Positions 36,743-45,571 of a DNA stretch of 64,000 nt are shown here, in pieces; the first letter of the stretch is position 1; each line of letters opens with the position of its first letter. Position numbers and translations under genes: made by a program. The DNA lies in NCBI GenBank assembly GCA_031289145.1, contig JAITQA010000067.1:1-64000 (forward strand), in the 5' to 3' direction. The notes beneath the pieces are model-generated. The model saw only the letters and a program-made list of their open reading frames with translations. It was not told the DNA's origin and searched no databases. The stretch is from Dysgonamonadaceae bacterium. Its GTDB lineage: Bacteria; Bacteroidota; Bacteroidia; Bacteroidales; Azobacteroidaceae.

Positions 36743-37843
36743 TCACTCTTTAAACAAAAAAAGGATCAACTCATCCCAATTCCGGGTATATGGTTTTTTG
36801 TAAACAATGGCTTTTGTCTCATCATATATCAATTTTTTATAGATGAATTGTTCCATAAAGTCAGCCAACTGTGCAGCATTATCCGGATCGAAAAATTTTG
36901 CTTTATCATACGCTCCAAGCGTTTCTTTTGCATAAGGAAGATCTGAAATCAATACGGCCAAATGATAGGCTTTTGCCTCCGTTACAGGCAATCCCCAAGA
37001 TTCGATTTTTGATGGAAATAACAAACAATCTGCATTTTGATAATAAGATTCAACTTCTTCCGGCTTCAAAAAGCCTACAAATCGAATATTTTTCAACTGT
37101 TTATAATCTCTTACAATACCTTTGGCATACCGATTCTCCGTTCCATTAAAAGTGAATACTATTTCAAAATCGTGTATATTTTTCTTTTCAAGCAGGGCTG
37201 CGGCCTTACAAATCACTTCGAAATTTTTGTGAATCATGGGTGTTGCCGGATAGAAAAAGACCCATTTTTTATGAATATCCGCTTGTTTTTCCTGTTTTTC
37301 AAACGGAATGATATTTTCCGAAACAGGCAAAGAAACAACTACATTATTGATGGCAAACTTTTGTTCGAAAGCCTCTCTGAACCATTCCTGCTGGACAATC
37401 ACATAATCATTTTTCTTTATATTTATGCTATGTATCCATTTGGAGAATACGCTGAACATAAAAATCCCCGGTTGAATAAAAAGCCCTCTTAAACCGGCCT
37501 TGTAAAAAGAAAAAGTGTTGTGACAATAAACCATGCGTTGCTTTGCTATGACATTGGGCGTCGTATCATGGAGTGAAAACCAACAGTCTGGTTTTAATTG
37601 CTTGGACAGTTTTTTAAAGCCGATATACTCATAATAGAGGCGGTAAAGCCAGGATTTTCGCGATTTCGGATAGGAAATATACCGTACATTGGCGTATTCC
37701 GGATATTGTTTTTCGTTGTGAACCAGCGCTATTATCCGGAAATCGTTCCCGGCAAAAGCAGACAGGGAATCGATACAATCTTTCATAATTTTGAGCGTAC
37801 CTCCCCTAAACAAATTAACCCCGGATACAACGATTGTTTTCAT
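36743..37843 (-). CDS. Glycosyltransferase family 4 protein B
   Basis: GT-B glycosyltransferase of 366 aa. It opens IVVSGVNLFRGGTLKIMKDC; the N-domain has RMVYCHNTFSFY, and the donor domain has FFYPATPMIHKNFEVICKAAALL and the GT4 signature CLLFPSKIESWGLPVTEAKAYHLAV. The pattern resembles mannosyl/rhamnosyl-transferase-like members of surface-glycan loci, but the sugar is unknown. Its start lies 29 bp inside the 3' end of the next upstream gene (protein C), so translation is probably coupled. Confidence 0.86.
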   Translation of the reverse strand: MKTIVVSGVNLFRGGTLKIMKDCIDSLSAFAGNDFRIIALVHNEKQYPEYANVRYISYPKSRKSWLYRLYYEYIGFKKLSKQLKPDCWFSLHDTTPNVIAKQRMVYCHNTFSFYKAGLRGLFIQPGIFMFSVFSKWIHSINIKKNDYVIVQQEWFREAFEQKFAINNVVVSLPVSENIIPFEKQEKQADIHKKWVFFYPATPMIHKNFEVICKAAALLEKKNIHDFEIVFTFNGTENRYAKGIVRDYKQLKNIRFVGFLKPEEVESYYQNADCLLFPSKIESWGLPVTEAKAYHLAVLISDLPYAKETLGAYDKAKFFDPDNAAQLADFMEQFIYKKLIYDETKAIVYKKPYTRNWDELILFLFKE

Positions 37844-38993
37844 CTTTCAATTCATTAAATAAACACACCCAATGTTCCATTATCTTATCCACTTCGAAAT
37901 CTTTAGCTCTTTCTCTCGCCGCTTTACTCATTGCAGTCCTCAAATCGACAGATTCAATGAGTTGGTTTATTTTTACAGACAAGGTAGCGGTGTCCCCTGT
38001 TTGAACAAGAAAACCATTTACGCCGTCGGTTATTATGTCTTTCGGGCCACAGGGTGCATCAAAAGCTACCGGCGGCAAGCCAAAAGACATTCCTTCCACG
38101 ATAACCATTCCAAAAGAATCAAGGTATCGTGAAGGAAAAACCAACAAAGAATACGCCGGATATACATGCTCAATATCAGCAACAGGCGCTTGTATTTCTA
38201 TTACGGAATCCAATCCCTTGTTCAGAATCAATTGCGATAAAACTTCTTTTTGATTTCCTTTCCCTAAAATAGTCAGTTTCCAATCCGGATGTTTTTCATA
38301 TACGGCTTTCCATGCTTCAATCAACAGGTCAAAGCCCTTCTCAAAAGCCAACCTTCCTACTGCAATTGTTTTCTTATTTTCTAATGAAGACGTAACTTGC
38401 GGATAAAAAGGCAAAGGGTTGGGAATTACTACTATATTGGGGGTATTTTTCCAGTAGGAGCGTTCTTCTTCCGTAAGCACAACCAATCTGGAAAGTTTAC
38501 GGCATTTCCGCTTAAAATTATAGTTAATCAATTTCCCTATCAGATTGGGAACATAGGAAGTGTACAATTTTTGCGTCATTAATTTGCGGAAATCTCCCGG
38601 AAAATGAAGCTCTCCTATTTTAATGCTTCCGTCTTTCAATTGATTGATAAATTCAATATCCAATCCGCTTAAGGTAGAAATCGTAATATCGGGTTTAATT
38701 TCAAATAGCAATTTGCCGAGTTTCTTTTTATATGCTTTGATTTTGAAAAAGCGGGTTACTATTTTTTGAAAATAAGATTCCGTATCAAAATTTTTACCTA
38801 TCCCAATATCTAAATGATAAAGATGAACCTTTTCCGACAAAGGATAGAAAACAGGACGACCCAACTGTTCCGTAGTTACAATGGAAACATCGTAATTACA
38901 TTTCTCAGCCAGGTAATTAGCTTTAATAGTAGTTACCCTTTCCATTCCGGCAGGATTATAAAGGCCACCTGGTAATAAATACAGTATTTTCAC
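37815..38993 (-). CDS. Glycosyltransferase family 4 protein C
   Basis: GT-B glycosyltransferase of 392 aa. The start ILYLLPGGLYNPAGMERVTT has the glycine-rich acceptor loop; PNPLPF and VGRLAFEKGFDLLIEAWKAV mark the donor domain, and LLVFPSRYLDSFGMVIVEGMSFGLPPVAFDAPCGP the nucleotide-sugar site. The variant with CGP resembles GT4 enzymes that transfer GlcNAc or galactose, a weak hint only. It begins 3 bp after the polymerase gene and overlaps the next gene by 29 bp. Confidence 0.87.
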   Translation of the reverse strand: MKILYLLPGGLYNPAGMERVTTIKANYLAEKCNYDVSIVTTEQLGRPVFYPLSEKVHLYHLDIGIGKNFDTESYFQKIVTRFFKIKAYKKKLGKLLFEIKPDITISTLSGLDIEFINQLKDGSIKIGELHFPGDFRKLMTQKLYTSYVPNLIGKLINYNFKRKCRKLSRLVVLTEEERSYWKNTPNIVVIPNPLPFYPQVTSSLENKKTIAVGRLAFEKGFDLLIEAWKAVYEKHPDWKLTILGKGNQKEVLSQLILNKGLDSVIEIQAPVADIEHVYPAYSLLVFPSRYLDSFGMVIVEGMSFGLPPVAFDAPCGPKDIITDGVNGFLVQTGDTATLSVKINQLIESVDLRTAMSKAARERAKDFEVDKIMEHWVCLFNELKDENNRCIRG

Positions 38994-38996
38994 CGG

Positions 38997-40301
38997 TTAA
39001 ATCTTATTTAAGTAATTTTCTTCTCCTTTCCAATAATATTTTATCAAATAGGCACATCCTATTAAGAGATACAAAACTTCAATAATATGTAAAGTCCCTA
39101 TAGAGGGTGATTTATATTCTAATATAAATATATAGGCAAATAAAAATAAAAAGCAGACAAAATCTATTCGATCATCATCATCCTTGCCTTGCCTGGTAAT
39201 AAATAAGGGCGCCCGAAAATACAAGAACTGATAAATAACCAGAAAAAGAAGATAAAAAATACCGCCAAACAAGAGATGGTTCATATAGCCGGCATCAGTG
39301 TGTCCATAATTTGCAACTTGGTGACTAGCAACGCCATGCCCTCTCAATAAAGTATCATCGTTCAAGTTAAAGTAGTGCGCCTCCAGCGCATCGGACGATG
39401 ATGTTCTGATTTCGCCATAATCTATATAATTATAATACATTTCAAACGCAAAAGGGAATAAGTCTTCTGTAAATGCCGTACGCTGCACCGGAGACAGGAT
39501 ATAATAAAACGTCACAAACAAAATAGCAATTACAATTGCTGCCCTCCATACTATTTTTTTTAAGAGGTTTACAATTTTACGCCATGAAAAAATAAGATAG
39601 AAAACAAGGCCGATAAGCAAACCGGTAAATCCTGTTCTACCCGAAAGAGAAATACCCATAAAAAGCAGAAACATAACTACATAACCTTTCCATCCAGAAA
39701 TATAATGCGAGTCTTCTTTCAGTTGCATTCGGAAAAACAGAATACTGGCAATGCCATAAGCAGCCGGAAGTTCAAAAAAGATACTTCCACACAAAGCATA
39801 AGCCCGGAATCGGTCAATATTATACGCATTATTCGTAATGAATGCTTGAAATTCGGGACGTTTCATATCAAAGAGAAAATCACCCACTGAGGGCACCAAA
39901 AAACCGGTCAAGTGAATAGCGCCCTGTAAAGCAAATGTATAACAAATAATTTGAATTGCATCGTCAAATGCATTTGATTCTCTTTCCAATAATAAAGGTA
40001 GCGCATAAACTAAGCAAACCAACATATATCCCTGCAAAATAAGGCGTTTCAAAAATGTAGAAAGAATTTCCTCTCCATGAACAACTGAAATAAGCGCGGT
40101 TATAAATGCAATTAAAAGGGTGGCTATCAATAAAATCACATTATACCGGAAGGTAAAATAAGTGAAAGGTATTGATTTCCGAATAAAAAAATAGTAAAAA
40201 CTACATACAATTATAGCAAAAGTACAAGAATAATACAGAATCGGAAATTCAAAATTGAAAATAATCAAAAACAATACGATAACTTTTAATAATAATTTCA
40301 T
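38997..40301 (-). CDS. O-antigen/capsule polymerase (Wzy-like)
   Basis: Integral membrane protein of 434 aa with about 11-12 hydrophobic helices and a large periplasmic loop (about 285-345) rich in charged and aromatic residues. GISLSGRTGFTGLLIGL near 218-234 resembles the Wzy/O-antigen ligase core where an Arg is needed. It probably joins repeat units delivered on undecaprenyl diphosphate at the periplasmic face. Wzy proteins are poorly conserved, so the call rests on topology and position between glycosyltransferases. A WaaL-type ligase is the alternative. Confidence 0.78.
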   Translation of the reverse strand: MKLLLKVIVLFLIIFNFEFPILYYSCTFAIIVCSFYYFFIRKSIPFTYFTFRYNVILLIATLLIAFITALISVVHGEEILSTFLKRLILQGYMLVCLVYALPLLLERESNAFDDAIQIICYTFALQGAIHLTGFLVPSVGDFLFDMKRPEFQAFITNNAYNIDRFRAYALCGSIFFELPAAYGIASILFFRMQLKEDSHYISGWKGYVVMFLLFMGISLSGRTGFTGLLIGLVFYLIFSWRKIVNLLKKIVWRAAIVIAILFVTFYYILSPVQRTAFTEDLFPFAFEMYYNYIDYGEIRTSSSDALEAHYFNLNDDTLLRGHGVASHQVANYGHTDAGYMNHLLFGGIFYLLFLVIYQFLYFRAPLFITRQGKDDDDRIDFVCFLFLFAYIFILEYKSPSIGTLHIIEVLYLLIGCAYLIKYYWKGEENYLNKI

Positions 40302-40320
40302 TGGTAATAAAATTTACAAT

Positions 40321-41058
40321 CTATTTTTTCTTAAGCCATAAAAATTTCATCCCTACTTTTCCCAAATGAAGCAGTAGCACTTTAAGTAACGGAAATCTAA
40401 ATTGATGAGAATCTCCCTCTTTTATAATTTCATACCCACATTTGTCAATTATGCGTTTCCACTGCTTTTCAGATCGGAAACACACACCGGTACCAGCGGT
40501 ATTCGCCCCAAAACGTTTTATTATTTTTGCCCCTCTTTTACTGGAAGTCAAGGTAAAAATAAGAAAACTCGCCAGGCCGTCAAAAATCAGACCATTGTAT
40601 ATATCCTCCATGATATAGATCACACCATTCTCGGAAAGCAATGGCCTAAGATTGTTTAAGGTATTTACAACATTCTGATAAGTAGATTTATAACTGTTTC
40701 CTACAAAATGATGCAATACCAAATTCAGAAAAATCACATCAAATTTTTTATCCTGAAACAAGGTCGTGACATTTTCTACCGAATCACAGATAATGGTCTT
40801 ATTTTCCCGAATTTCGTTGAGTGCAACCAAATACTCCGAATTGTCCAATAAAACGGCCGATGCTTGTGGAAAACTAGCTAAAACTTTGTCGCAAAAGACA
40901 CCGTTACCGCCACCTATATCCAAAAAACAAAACACTCCCGCAGGAAAAAAGGCCGATAAGTATTCCTTCAAATCCGTCCAGTCTTTCCCTTCTATATAAT
41001 CCGTATCAAAATCTTTTACCTGTTGCTCATCCAACTTTTTAATGACTTCCATAAGCAA
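40321..41058 (-). CDS. Class I SAM-dependent methyltransferase
   Basis: Methyltransferase of 245 aa; motif I FLDIGGGNGVFC (about 45-56) and the post-I acidic region AVLLDNSEYL bind S-adenosylmethionine, and FDVIFLNLVLHHF near 105-117 is motif II/III. The last third has a hydrophobic stretch (FLIFTLTSS). In this locus it most likely O- or N-methylates a sugar or the acyl group. Start may be 41058 or the ATG at 41052. It sits 4 bp after the GT2 gene. Confidence 0.82.
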   Translation of the reverse strand: MLMEVIKKLDEQQVKDFDTDYIEGKDWTDLKEYLSAFFPAGVFCFLDIGGGNGVFCDKVLASFPQASAVLLDNSEYLVALNEIRENKTIICDSVENVTTLFQDKKFDVIFLNLVLHHFVGNSYKSTYQNVVNTLNNLRPLLSENGVIYIMEDIYNGLIFDGLASFLIFTLTSSKRGAKIIKRFGANTAGTGVCFRSEKQWKRIIDKCGYEIIKEGDSHQFRFPLLKVLLLHLGKVGMKFLWLKKK

Positions 41059-41062
41059 ATAT

Positions 41063-41989
41063 TTATTTCCAATATTTATAATCTTTTTTCCAATAAAAAA
41101 ATAGTTTCAAAAATCCTTTTATGTAATTTTTAAATACAAACCCGTCCAAATAAAACCGGTTTAATTTCAAAAAATGCAATGCGCCTTTTTTATATTGCCT
41201 TGACAAAATATTGAAAGAAAAAGAACTTCGTCTTGACAAAATTTTTCTTGCTAATTTCGGATCTATTTTATCTTCCCAATATTGCAAAACATCCCAAATA
41301 GCATAACTCATTTTCAGCGAATCAGTGGTAATATTAGCGCCATGCCACCTGTAGTAGGCAAAATAGTCATCCAAATAACATATTTTGTATTGATAGCTTA
41401 TTTTAAGCCATAAATCCAAATCCTCTACAATCGTATTTTCATTGTAGCCGCCAAATTCATCTAACACTGACCGCTTTAACATGACTGATCCTGATGGGAT
41501 ACAATCACTTTCAATCAAAGCCTCAAATTTAACACTTTCAATCGGATCTTTTACCGGGTCAATAATAACAAAGTCTTCAATTATCCGGCTCTCTTCATCC
41601 ACCATATAGACCTTTCCGAAAGTAAGCGCATATTCCGGATGACTTTCCATATAAGCAACCTGTTTCTCAATTCTGTCCAAAGCCATATAATCATCCGAAG
41701 CTGAACCTGCTATATATTTACCATGTGCATACGTATTGATGGCTTTATTCATGGTCTTGGAAAGCCCCATATTCGACTGAAACGCCAGAATGAAACCATA
41801 CTCCGCCTGTAGTTTCCGCAGAATCTCCGGCGAACGGTCCTTCGAACCGTCATCAATCACGATCAATTCGATATGCTTATAGGTCTGATTCACAATACTC
41901 AAAATACATTCTTCAATATATTTTTCGTGATTATACGAAGGAACTATAATCGAAACCAATGGGCTATTATGTATCGTATTATCGCTCAT
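41063..41989 (-). CDS. Glycosyltransferase family 2 protein
   Basis: GT-A fold, inverting glycosyltransferase of 308 aa. The family start VSIIVPSYNHEKYIEECILSI (about 12-32) and ELIVIDDGSKDRSPEIL bind the nucleotide; SASDDY near 96-101 is the metal-binding DxD-type site; LDLWLKISYQYK near 186-197 is the usual ED-type acceptor region. It adds a sugar to the growing repeat unit. The start is 1 bp from the preceding gene's stop, so they are coupled. Confidence 0.9.
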   Translation of the reverse strand: MSDNTIHNSPLVSIIVPSYNHEKYIEECILSIVNQTYKHIELIVIDDGSKDRSPEILRKLQAEYGFILAFQSNMGLSKTMNKAINTYAHGKYIAGSASDDYMALDRIEKQVAYMESHPEYALTFGKVYMVDEESRIIEDFVIIDPVKDPIESVKFEALIESDCIPSGSVMLKRSVLDEFGGYNENTIVEDLDLWLKISYQYKICYLDDYFAYYRWHGANITTDSLKMSYAIWDVLQYWEDKIDPKLARKILSRRSSFSFNILSRQYKKGALHFLKLNRFYLDGFVFKNYIKGFLKLFFYWKKDYKYWK

Positions 41990-41990
41990 A

Positions 41991-42893
41991 TCAATTTATT
42001 AAAGCAAATTCATTCATCTCGCTCGCCGGCCACCAATTTGCATATTCATACGGTGCATTGATAACCGATACCTTTATTGCAGGATTGAAGATCACTGAAC
42101 AATCGCTCAAAAATGAGGCGGTCTTCAGCAGATAATGGCAACGCGACAAAATCAGACAATTAACAATGGCATCGTGGTTGATGACCACTTTAGAATTGCC
42201 TTCTTTCAAATGAATCTGCGTTCCGTCTTCAGACCGTATCGAATCTTCCCTGAAAATTACAGGTACGCCAAACACCGATCCAGCCATGTTTTGTAATACT
42301 TTCTCATCATCCGTTGAAACGAATATCAACTCGACCCCGGTGCTTTTAGCTACTATTTTCTTTATCCGCTCAATCAAATTATCAAATTGAACAGCAGGCG
42401 CTTCACTTATCTTGTCCGTACCCCGGTAATGAACGCCCAGTATCTGTTTGTCGGCAAAAAAGCGACTTGTGAACGAATCAACTTCGTCCAATATATTTTG
42501 ATTGAAACCTAAATACTTATCAAATAAACTTTTAGCCATATCAAGCCGCAAGCGTTTATGATAATTTTTCCATATCAAATCGCTGGTATCCTCTATGGAA
42601 GTAAACTTGAGATTTTCATAAACAGATGCAGGCAACTGTTTGTAATAAAACAATTCCTTGAAATAATCCGTATGGTTTTTCTTCTCTTTGTAATTAAATT
42701 TAACCACCGGAACATAAGCCATAGTATCACAATACAGCAATATTTCAAGCATATTCACAATTCTCGCACCCAATCCCATATTTAATGTATCAATATCAAT
42801 CGCATAGTATCCGTTTTTCAATCTACGCTTTATCAGTATCGATTTAATAAATCTGCGAAACTGTCTTTTCCCTTTTGATAAAAAAGAATACAT
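41991..42893 (-). CDS. Fucosyltransferase-superfamily-like protein
   Basis: A 300-aa protein with GVHYRGTDK at 153-161. This matches the H-x-R-x-x-D motif I shared by alpha-1,2-, alpha-1,6- and protein O-fucosyltransferases (GT11/GT23/GT37/GT65 and NodZ) that binds GDP-fucose. An early GLGARIVNMLEI (40-51) resembles the glycine loop of the acceptor side, and LIFVSTDDEKVL (near 208-219) the second conserved motif. It may therefore add fucose or another deoxyhexose. Overall similarity looks low, so the donor is uncertain. The gene overlaps the aminotransferase stop by 1 bp. Confidence 0.65.
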   Translation of the reverse strand: MYSFLSKGKRQFRRFIKSILIKRRLKNGYYAIDIDTLNMGLGARIVNMLEILLYCDTMAYVPVVKFNYKEKKNHTDYFKELFYYKQLPASVYENLKFTSIEDTSDLIWKNYHKRLRLDMAKSLFDKYLGFNQNILDEVDSFTSRFFADKQILGVHYRGTDKISEAPAVQFDNLIERIKKIVAKSTGVELIFVSTDDEKVLQNMAGSVFGVPVIFREDSIRSEDGTQIHLKEGNSKVVINHDAIVNCLILSRCHYLLKTASFLSDCSVIFNPAIKVSVINAPYEYANWWPASEMNEFALIN

Positions 42894-44008
42894 TATTCAT
42901 ATTGATTTAACAATTCAATAACTTTTTCTATTTCGTTCTCTTCCATTACAGGACTTATCGGAAGGCTCAGGACTTCATCATGTATGGTTTCCGTAACCGG
43001 GAAACACTTCTCATTCCATCCTTTGTAAGCCAACTGCTTATAAGGAGGAACAGGATAATGAATCAAAGTCTGTACACCATTGCTTTCCAAATAGGCCTGC
43101 AACGCATCTCTATTTTTTGTTCTGATTACAAACAAGTGATGCACATGTGCATCCTTATTTTCAGGGAGTAAAGGTAAAATAATTTTTTCATTTTTTATCT
43201 TTTTTGCATAACAATCTGCAATTTTTTTCCGGATTTCATTCTCATTATCCAAGTATTTTAATTTTATGGAAAGAAAAGCAGCCTGAATTTCGTCCATCCG
43301 GCTATTTAAACCCTGATAATCAAATATATATTTTTTTCGGGAACCATAATTTCCCAATGCCCGCACGACAGTTGCCAAATCCTCGTCGTTCGTGCTTACA
43401 GCGCCGGAATCACCCAAAGCGCCCAAGTTCTTTCCCGGATAAAAACTGTTTCCGGCAGCATCGCCCAAACTTCCTGTCCGTTTTTGAAATCCACCGCCGT
43501 GATAAAAAGCGCCAATTGCCTGGGCGTTGTCCTCAATAATCTTTAACCGGTATTTTGCTGCCAATGATTCGAGTTCTTCCGACCAACAAGTGCGTCCGTA
43601 CAGGTGTACAACCAATATCGCTTTCGTTTTAGCGGTAATATGCGCTTCTATATCCGGAATCGACAGATTATACGTGCGAATATCCGGCTCCACAAATACC
43701 GGCTTCAACCGATTATCCGTTATCGCCAAAACAGATGCGATGAATGTATTGGCCGGGACGATCACTTCATCTCCTTCCTGCATGACGCCCATCTCAATAT
43801 ATGCTTTCAAAATCAGCCGCAAAGCATCCAAACCGTTGGCACAAGTAATTACTTGAGAAACGCCCAAATAATCGGACAATTCCTGTTCAAAGGCTCTCTC
43901 GCGATCTCCCTGCAAAAACCAACCGGAATCAATCACCTCAGCAGCAACACGTTTCAGTTCAATGGCATATTGAGCATTTACCTTTTGTAAATCTAAAAAC
44001 TTTATCAT
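42893..44008 (-). CDS. DegT/DnrJ/EryC1 sugar aminotransferase, FdtB-like
   Basis: PLP-dependent nucleotide-sugar aminotransferase of 371 aa. The cofactor Lys is Lys193 in FYPGKNLGALGD; the PLP-ring Asp is Asp160 in IEDNAQAIGA; TCANGLDALRL (55-65) binds the phosphate. The pattern is that of the FdtB/QdtB group, which makes dTDP-3-amino-3,6-dideoxy-hexose from the 3-keto sugar. This fits the two FdtA-like ketoisomerase genes about 8 kb upstream in the same locus. The adjacent GNAT gene would then acylate the new amine. Confidence 0.88.
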   Translation of the reverse strand: MIKFLDLQKVNAQYAIELKRVAAEVIDSGWFLQGDRERAFEQELSDYLGVSQVITCANGLDALRLILKAYIEMGVMQEGDEVIVPANTFIASVLAITDNRLKPVFVEPDIRTYNLSIPDIEAHITAKTKAILVVHLYGRTCWSEELESLAAKYRLKIIEDNAQAIGAFYHGGGFQKRTGSLGDAAGNSFYPGKNLGALGDSGAVSTNDEDLATVVRALGNYGSRKKYIFDYQGLNSRMDEIQAAFLSIKLKYLDNENEIRKKIADCYAKKIKNEKIILPLLPENKDAHVHHLFVIRTKNRDALQAYLESNGVQTLIHYPVPPYKQLAYKGWNEKCFPVTETIHDEVLSLPISPVMEENEIEKVIELLNQYE

Positions 44009-44027
44009 ATCAAAACTAAAAAATCTA

Positions 44028-44588
44028 TCATAAAACAGCTGCTTGCATCACTTTTATACACTGAGAGATATGTTTCTGTTTACCTCGGTTAAAATCATCC
44101 GGATTGATTTTGTAATAAATATTTTGTTCATCTGTCTTTATCACCTCCGGACTAAAAGATTTTACATACCGGTGCGTAGTATTATCCCGCCGGGCATCGC
44201 TAAACTCTATTTTTTTTTCCAAAAATTCAAATCCGATTTCACTGCTGATAATATTGCCCAATACCGAAGCGCCCAATACGGCGTCCGGCGAAAACACCCA
44301 GCTCCCTTGCGTAAAAGTATCTTCCGTTATGTCATAAATTCTGGCCAAACCCAAGGCTTGATTCTTTATCGAAAACAAAAAATAGTAGTCTAAACCTGCT
44401 GCTTCTCGTAATTTATAATCACGTATCCACTGTTTTTGCTCTGCTATGTCCGGAGACGTATAATGAATATGTCTACTTAAACGGGGATCCGTACGCAAAG
44501 AAACAATAAATTCGGCGTCCTCTTCCGCTACAAGCCTGACTTGCAAGCCATAGCGCTCTAATGTGAAATTTTCCGGGAGTTTCTTCAT
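44028..44588 (-). CDS. GNAT family N-acyltransferase
   Basis: GNAT protein of 186 aa from the ATG at 44588, which overlaps the upstream SDR stop by one base (TAATG), a coupling arrangement; the longer frame to 44648 would run through the SDR gene. The fold is suggested by YGLQVRLVAEEDAEFIVSLR, then IKNQALGLARIYDI and EIGFEFLEKKIEFSDARRDN, in the order of GNAT strands beta1, beta4 and the last helix. Lying between a 3-aminotransferase gene and a carrier-protein module, it is the best candidate for placing an acyl group on the sugar amine, from CoA or from a carrier protein. Confidence 0.75.
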   Translation of the reverse strand: MKKLPENFTLERYGLQVRLVAEEDAEFIVSLRTDPRLSRHIHYTSPDIAEQKQWIRDYKLREAAGLDYYFLFSIKNQALGLARIYDITEDTFTQGSWVFSPDAVLGASVLGNIISSEIGFEFLEKKIEFSDARRDNTTHRYVKSFSPEVIKTDEQNIYYKINPDDFNRGKQKHISQCIKVMQAAVL

Positions 44589-45337
44589 TATCCTGTGATA
44601 TTTATTGTCCGCCCGCCATCTACAACCAATTGTTGTCCGGTAATCCAACGCGCATCCTCGCTGATCAGAAACCGGACTGTGCCCGCAATGTCTCCGGCCG
44701 AACCGGGACCCAGCGGATAAACGGCATACATCCTTGCTACCAATTCCGCATCCTGATAGGTATGTTCGGTCATGGCCGTTCGTATCCCGCCCGGCAACAC
44801 CGAATTCACCCTTACGGCAGGCGCCAACTCTACCGCCAAACTACGCATCAGACCGTCTACCGCAGATTTTGAAGCGGAGTAGGCGCTGAACGCTTTCGCC
44901 CCAAAGTTACTGATATTACTTGATATAAACACAATATTTTTTAATGCACCTTGATTAAGTTTCTTTTTAGTCAGTGTCTTAACAATCAAAGCAGCAGCTA
45001 TAACATTGATATTGAATGTATTCTGAAATAATGCAATCGACAACATTTTTACCGGAACCATCTTAAAATAGCCGGCAGAATGGACAAATCCGGAAATAAG
45101 ACAATTGTTTTCCAGGATAAATCGCTCAAGCGATCCCTCCAAATCAGGTAAATCAGCCAAGTCATATTCCCAAATCAAATGATTACGGTCTTTATCACAA
45201 GCAGACAAAGTTTCTTCGAGCCGCGCCCGGTCACGACCGGCAAGGATTACGCTGTAATCAGCCGAAAGACGGATGGCCGTTCCCTTTCCGATACCCGACG
45301 ATGCGCCCGTCACTAATATATATGCCGCTTGTTCCAT
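44588..45337 (-). CDS. Short-chain dehydrogenase/reductase, FabG-like
   Basis: SDR of 249 aa. Cofactor loop TGASSGIG (10-17), HSAGY for NAG-type motif (87-91), catalytic Ser near 139-140, and Tyr153/Lys157 in AYSASK; the C-terminus IAGTVRFLISEDARWITGQQLVVDGG is typical of the FabG group. It probably reduces a 3-oxoacyl-carrier intermediate or oxidises a hydroxyacyl group, working with the KASIII-like enzyme and carrier proteins encoded just upstream. A role on a nucleotide sugar is the alternative. It starts 9 bp after the carrier-protein gene. Confidence 0.85.
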   Translation of the reverse strand: MEQAAYILVTGASSGIGKGTAIRLSADYSVILAGRDRARLEETLSACDKDRNHLIWEYDLADLPDLEGSLERFILENNCLISGFVHSAGYFKMVPVKMLSIALFQNTFNINVIAAALIVKTLTKKKLNQGALKNIVFISSNISNFGAKAFSAYSASKSAVDGLMRSLAVELAPAVRVNSVLPGGIRTAMTEHTYQDAELVARMYAVYPLGPGSAGDIAGTVRFLISEDARWITGQQLVVDGGRTINITG

Positions 45338-45346
45338 TTCTTACAT

Positions 45347-45568
45347 TCAACTTTTTTGTTTATTCTCAAAAAGACTTATCACCCCGCCAATTGTTTTGGC
45401 ATCCCGGAGTTCAGCAGCAGAAATCGTTATACCGTAATTTTCTTCTGCCAACGCAATAATCGACAACTGCGTGAGCGAATCCCACATGTCCAAATCAACC
45501 AGATGATCGTTCGGGTCTAAACTTTCCACTTCGAATATTTCGACCAATTGTCCAAAAAGTTCATCCAT
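45347..45568 (-). CDS. Acyl carrier protein 1
   Basis: A 73-aa acidic carrier protein. Ser31 in DMWDSLTQLSII is the predicted phosphopantetheine site; the following IALAEENYGITISAAEL matches helices II-III of acyl carrier proteins. It is one of three small carrier proteins in this locus and is distinct from a fatty-acid AcpP (which has the DSLD form and other neighbours). It ends 9 bp before the SDR gene and begins 3 bp after the KASIII-like gene, so it is part of a tight operon. Confidence 0.85.
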   Translation of the reverse strand: MDELFGQLVEIFEVESLDPNDHLVDLDMWDSLTQLSIIALAEENYGITISAAELRDAKTIGGVISLFENKQKS

Positions 45569-45571
45569 TTC

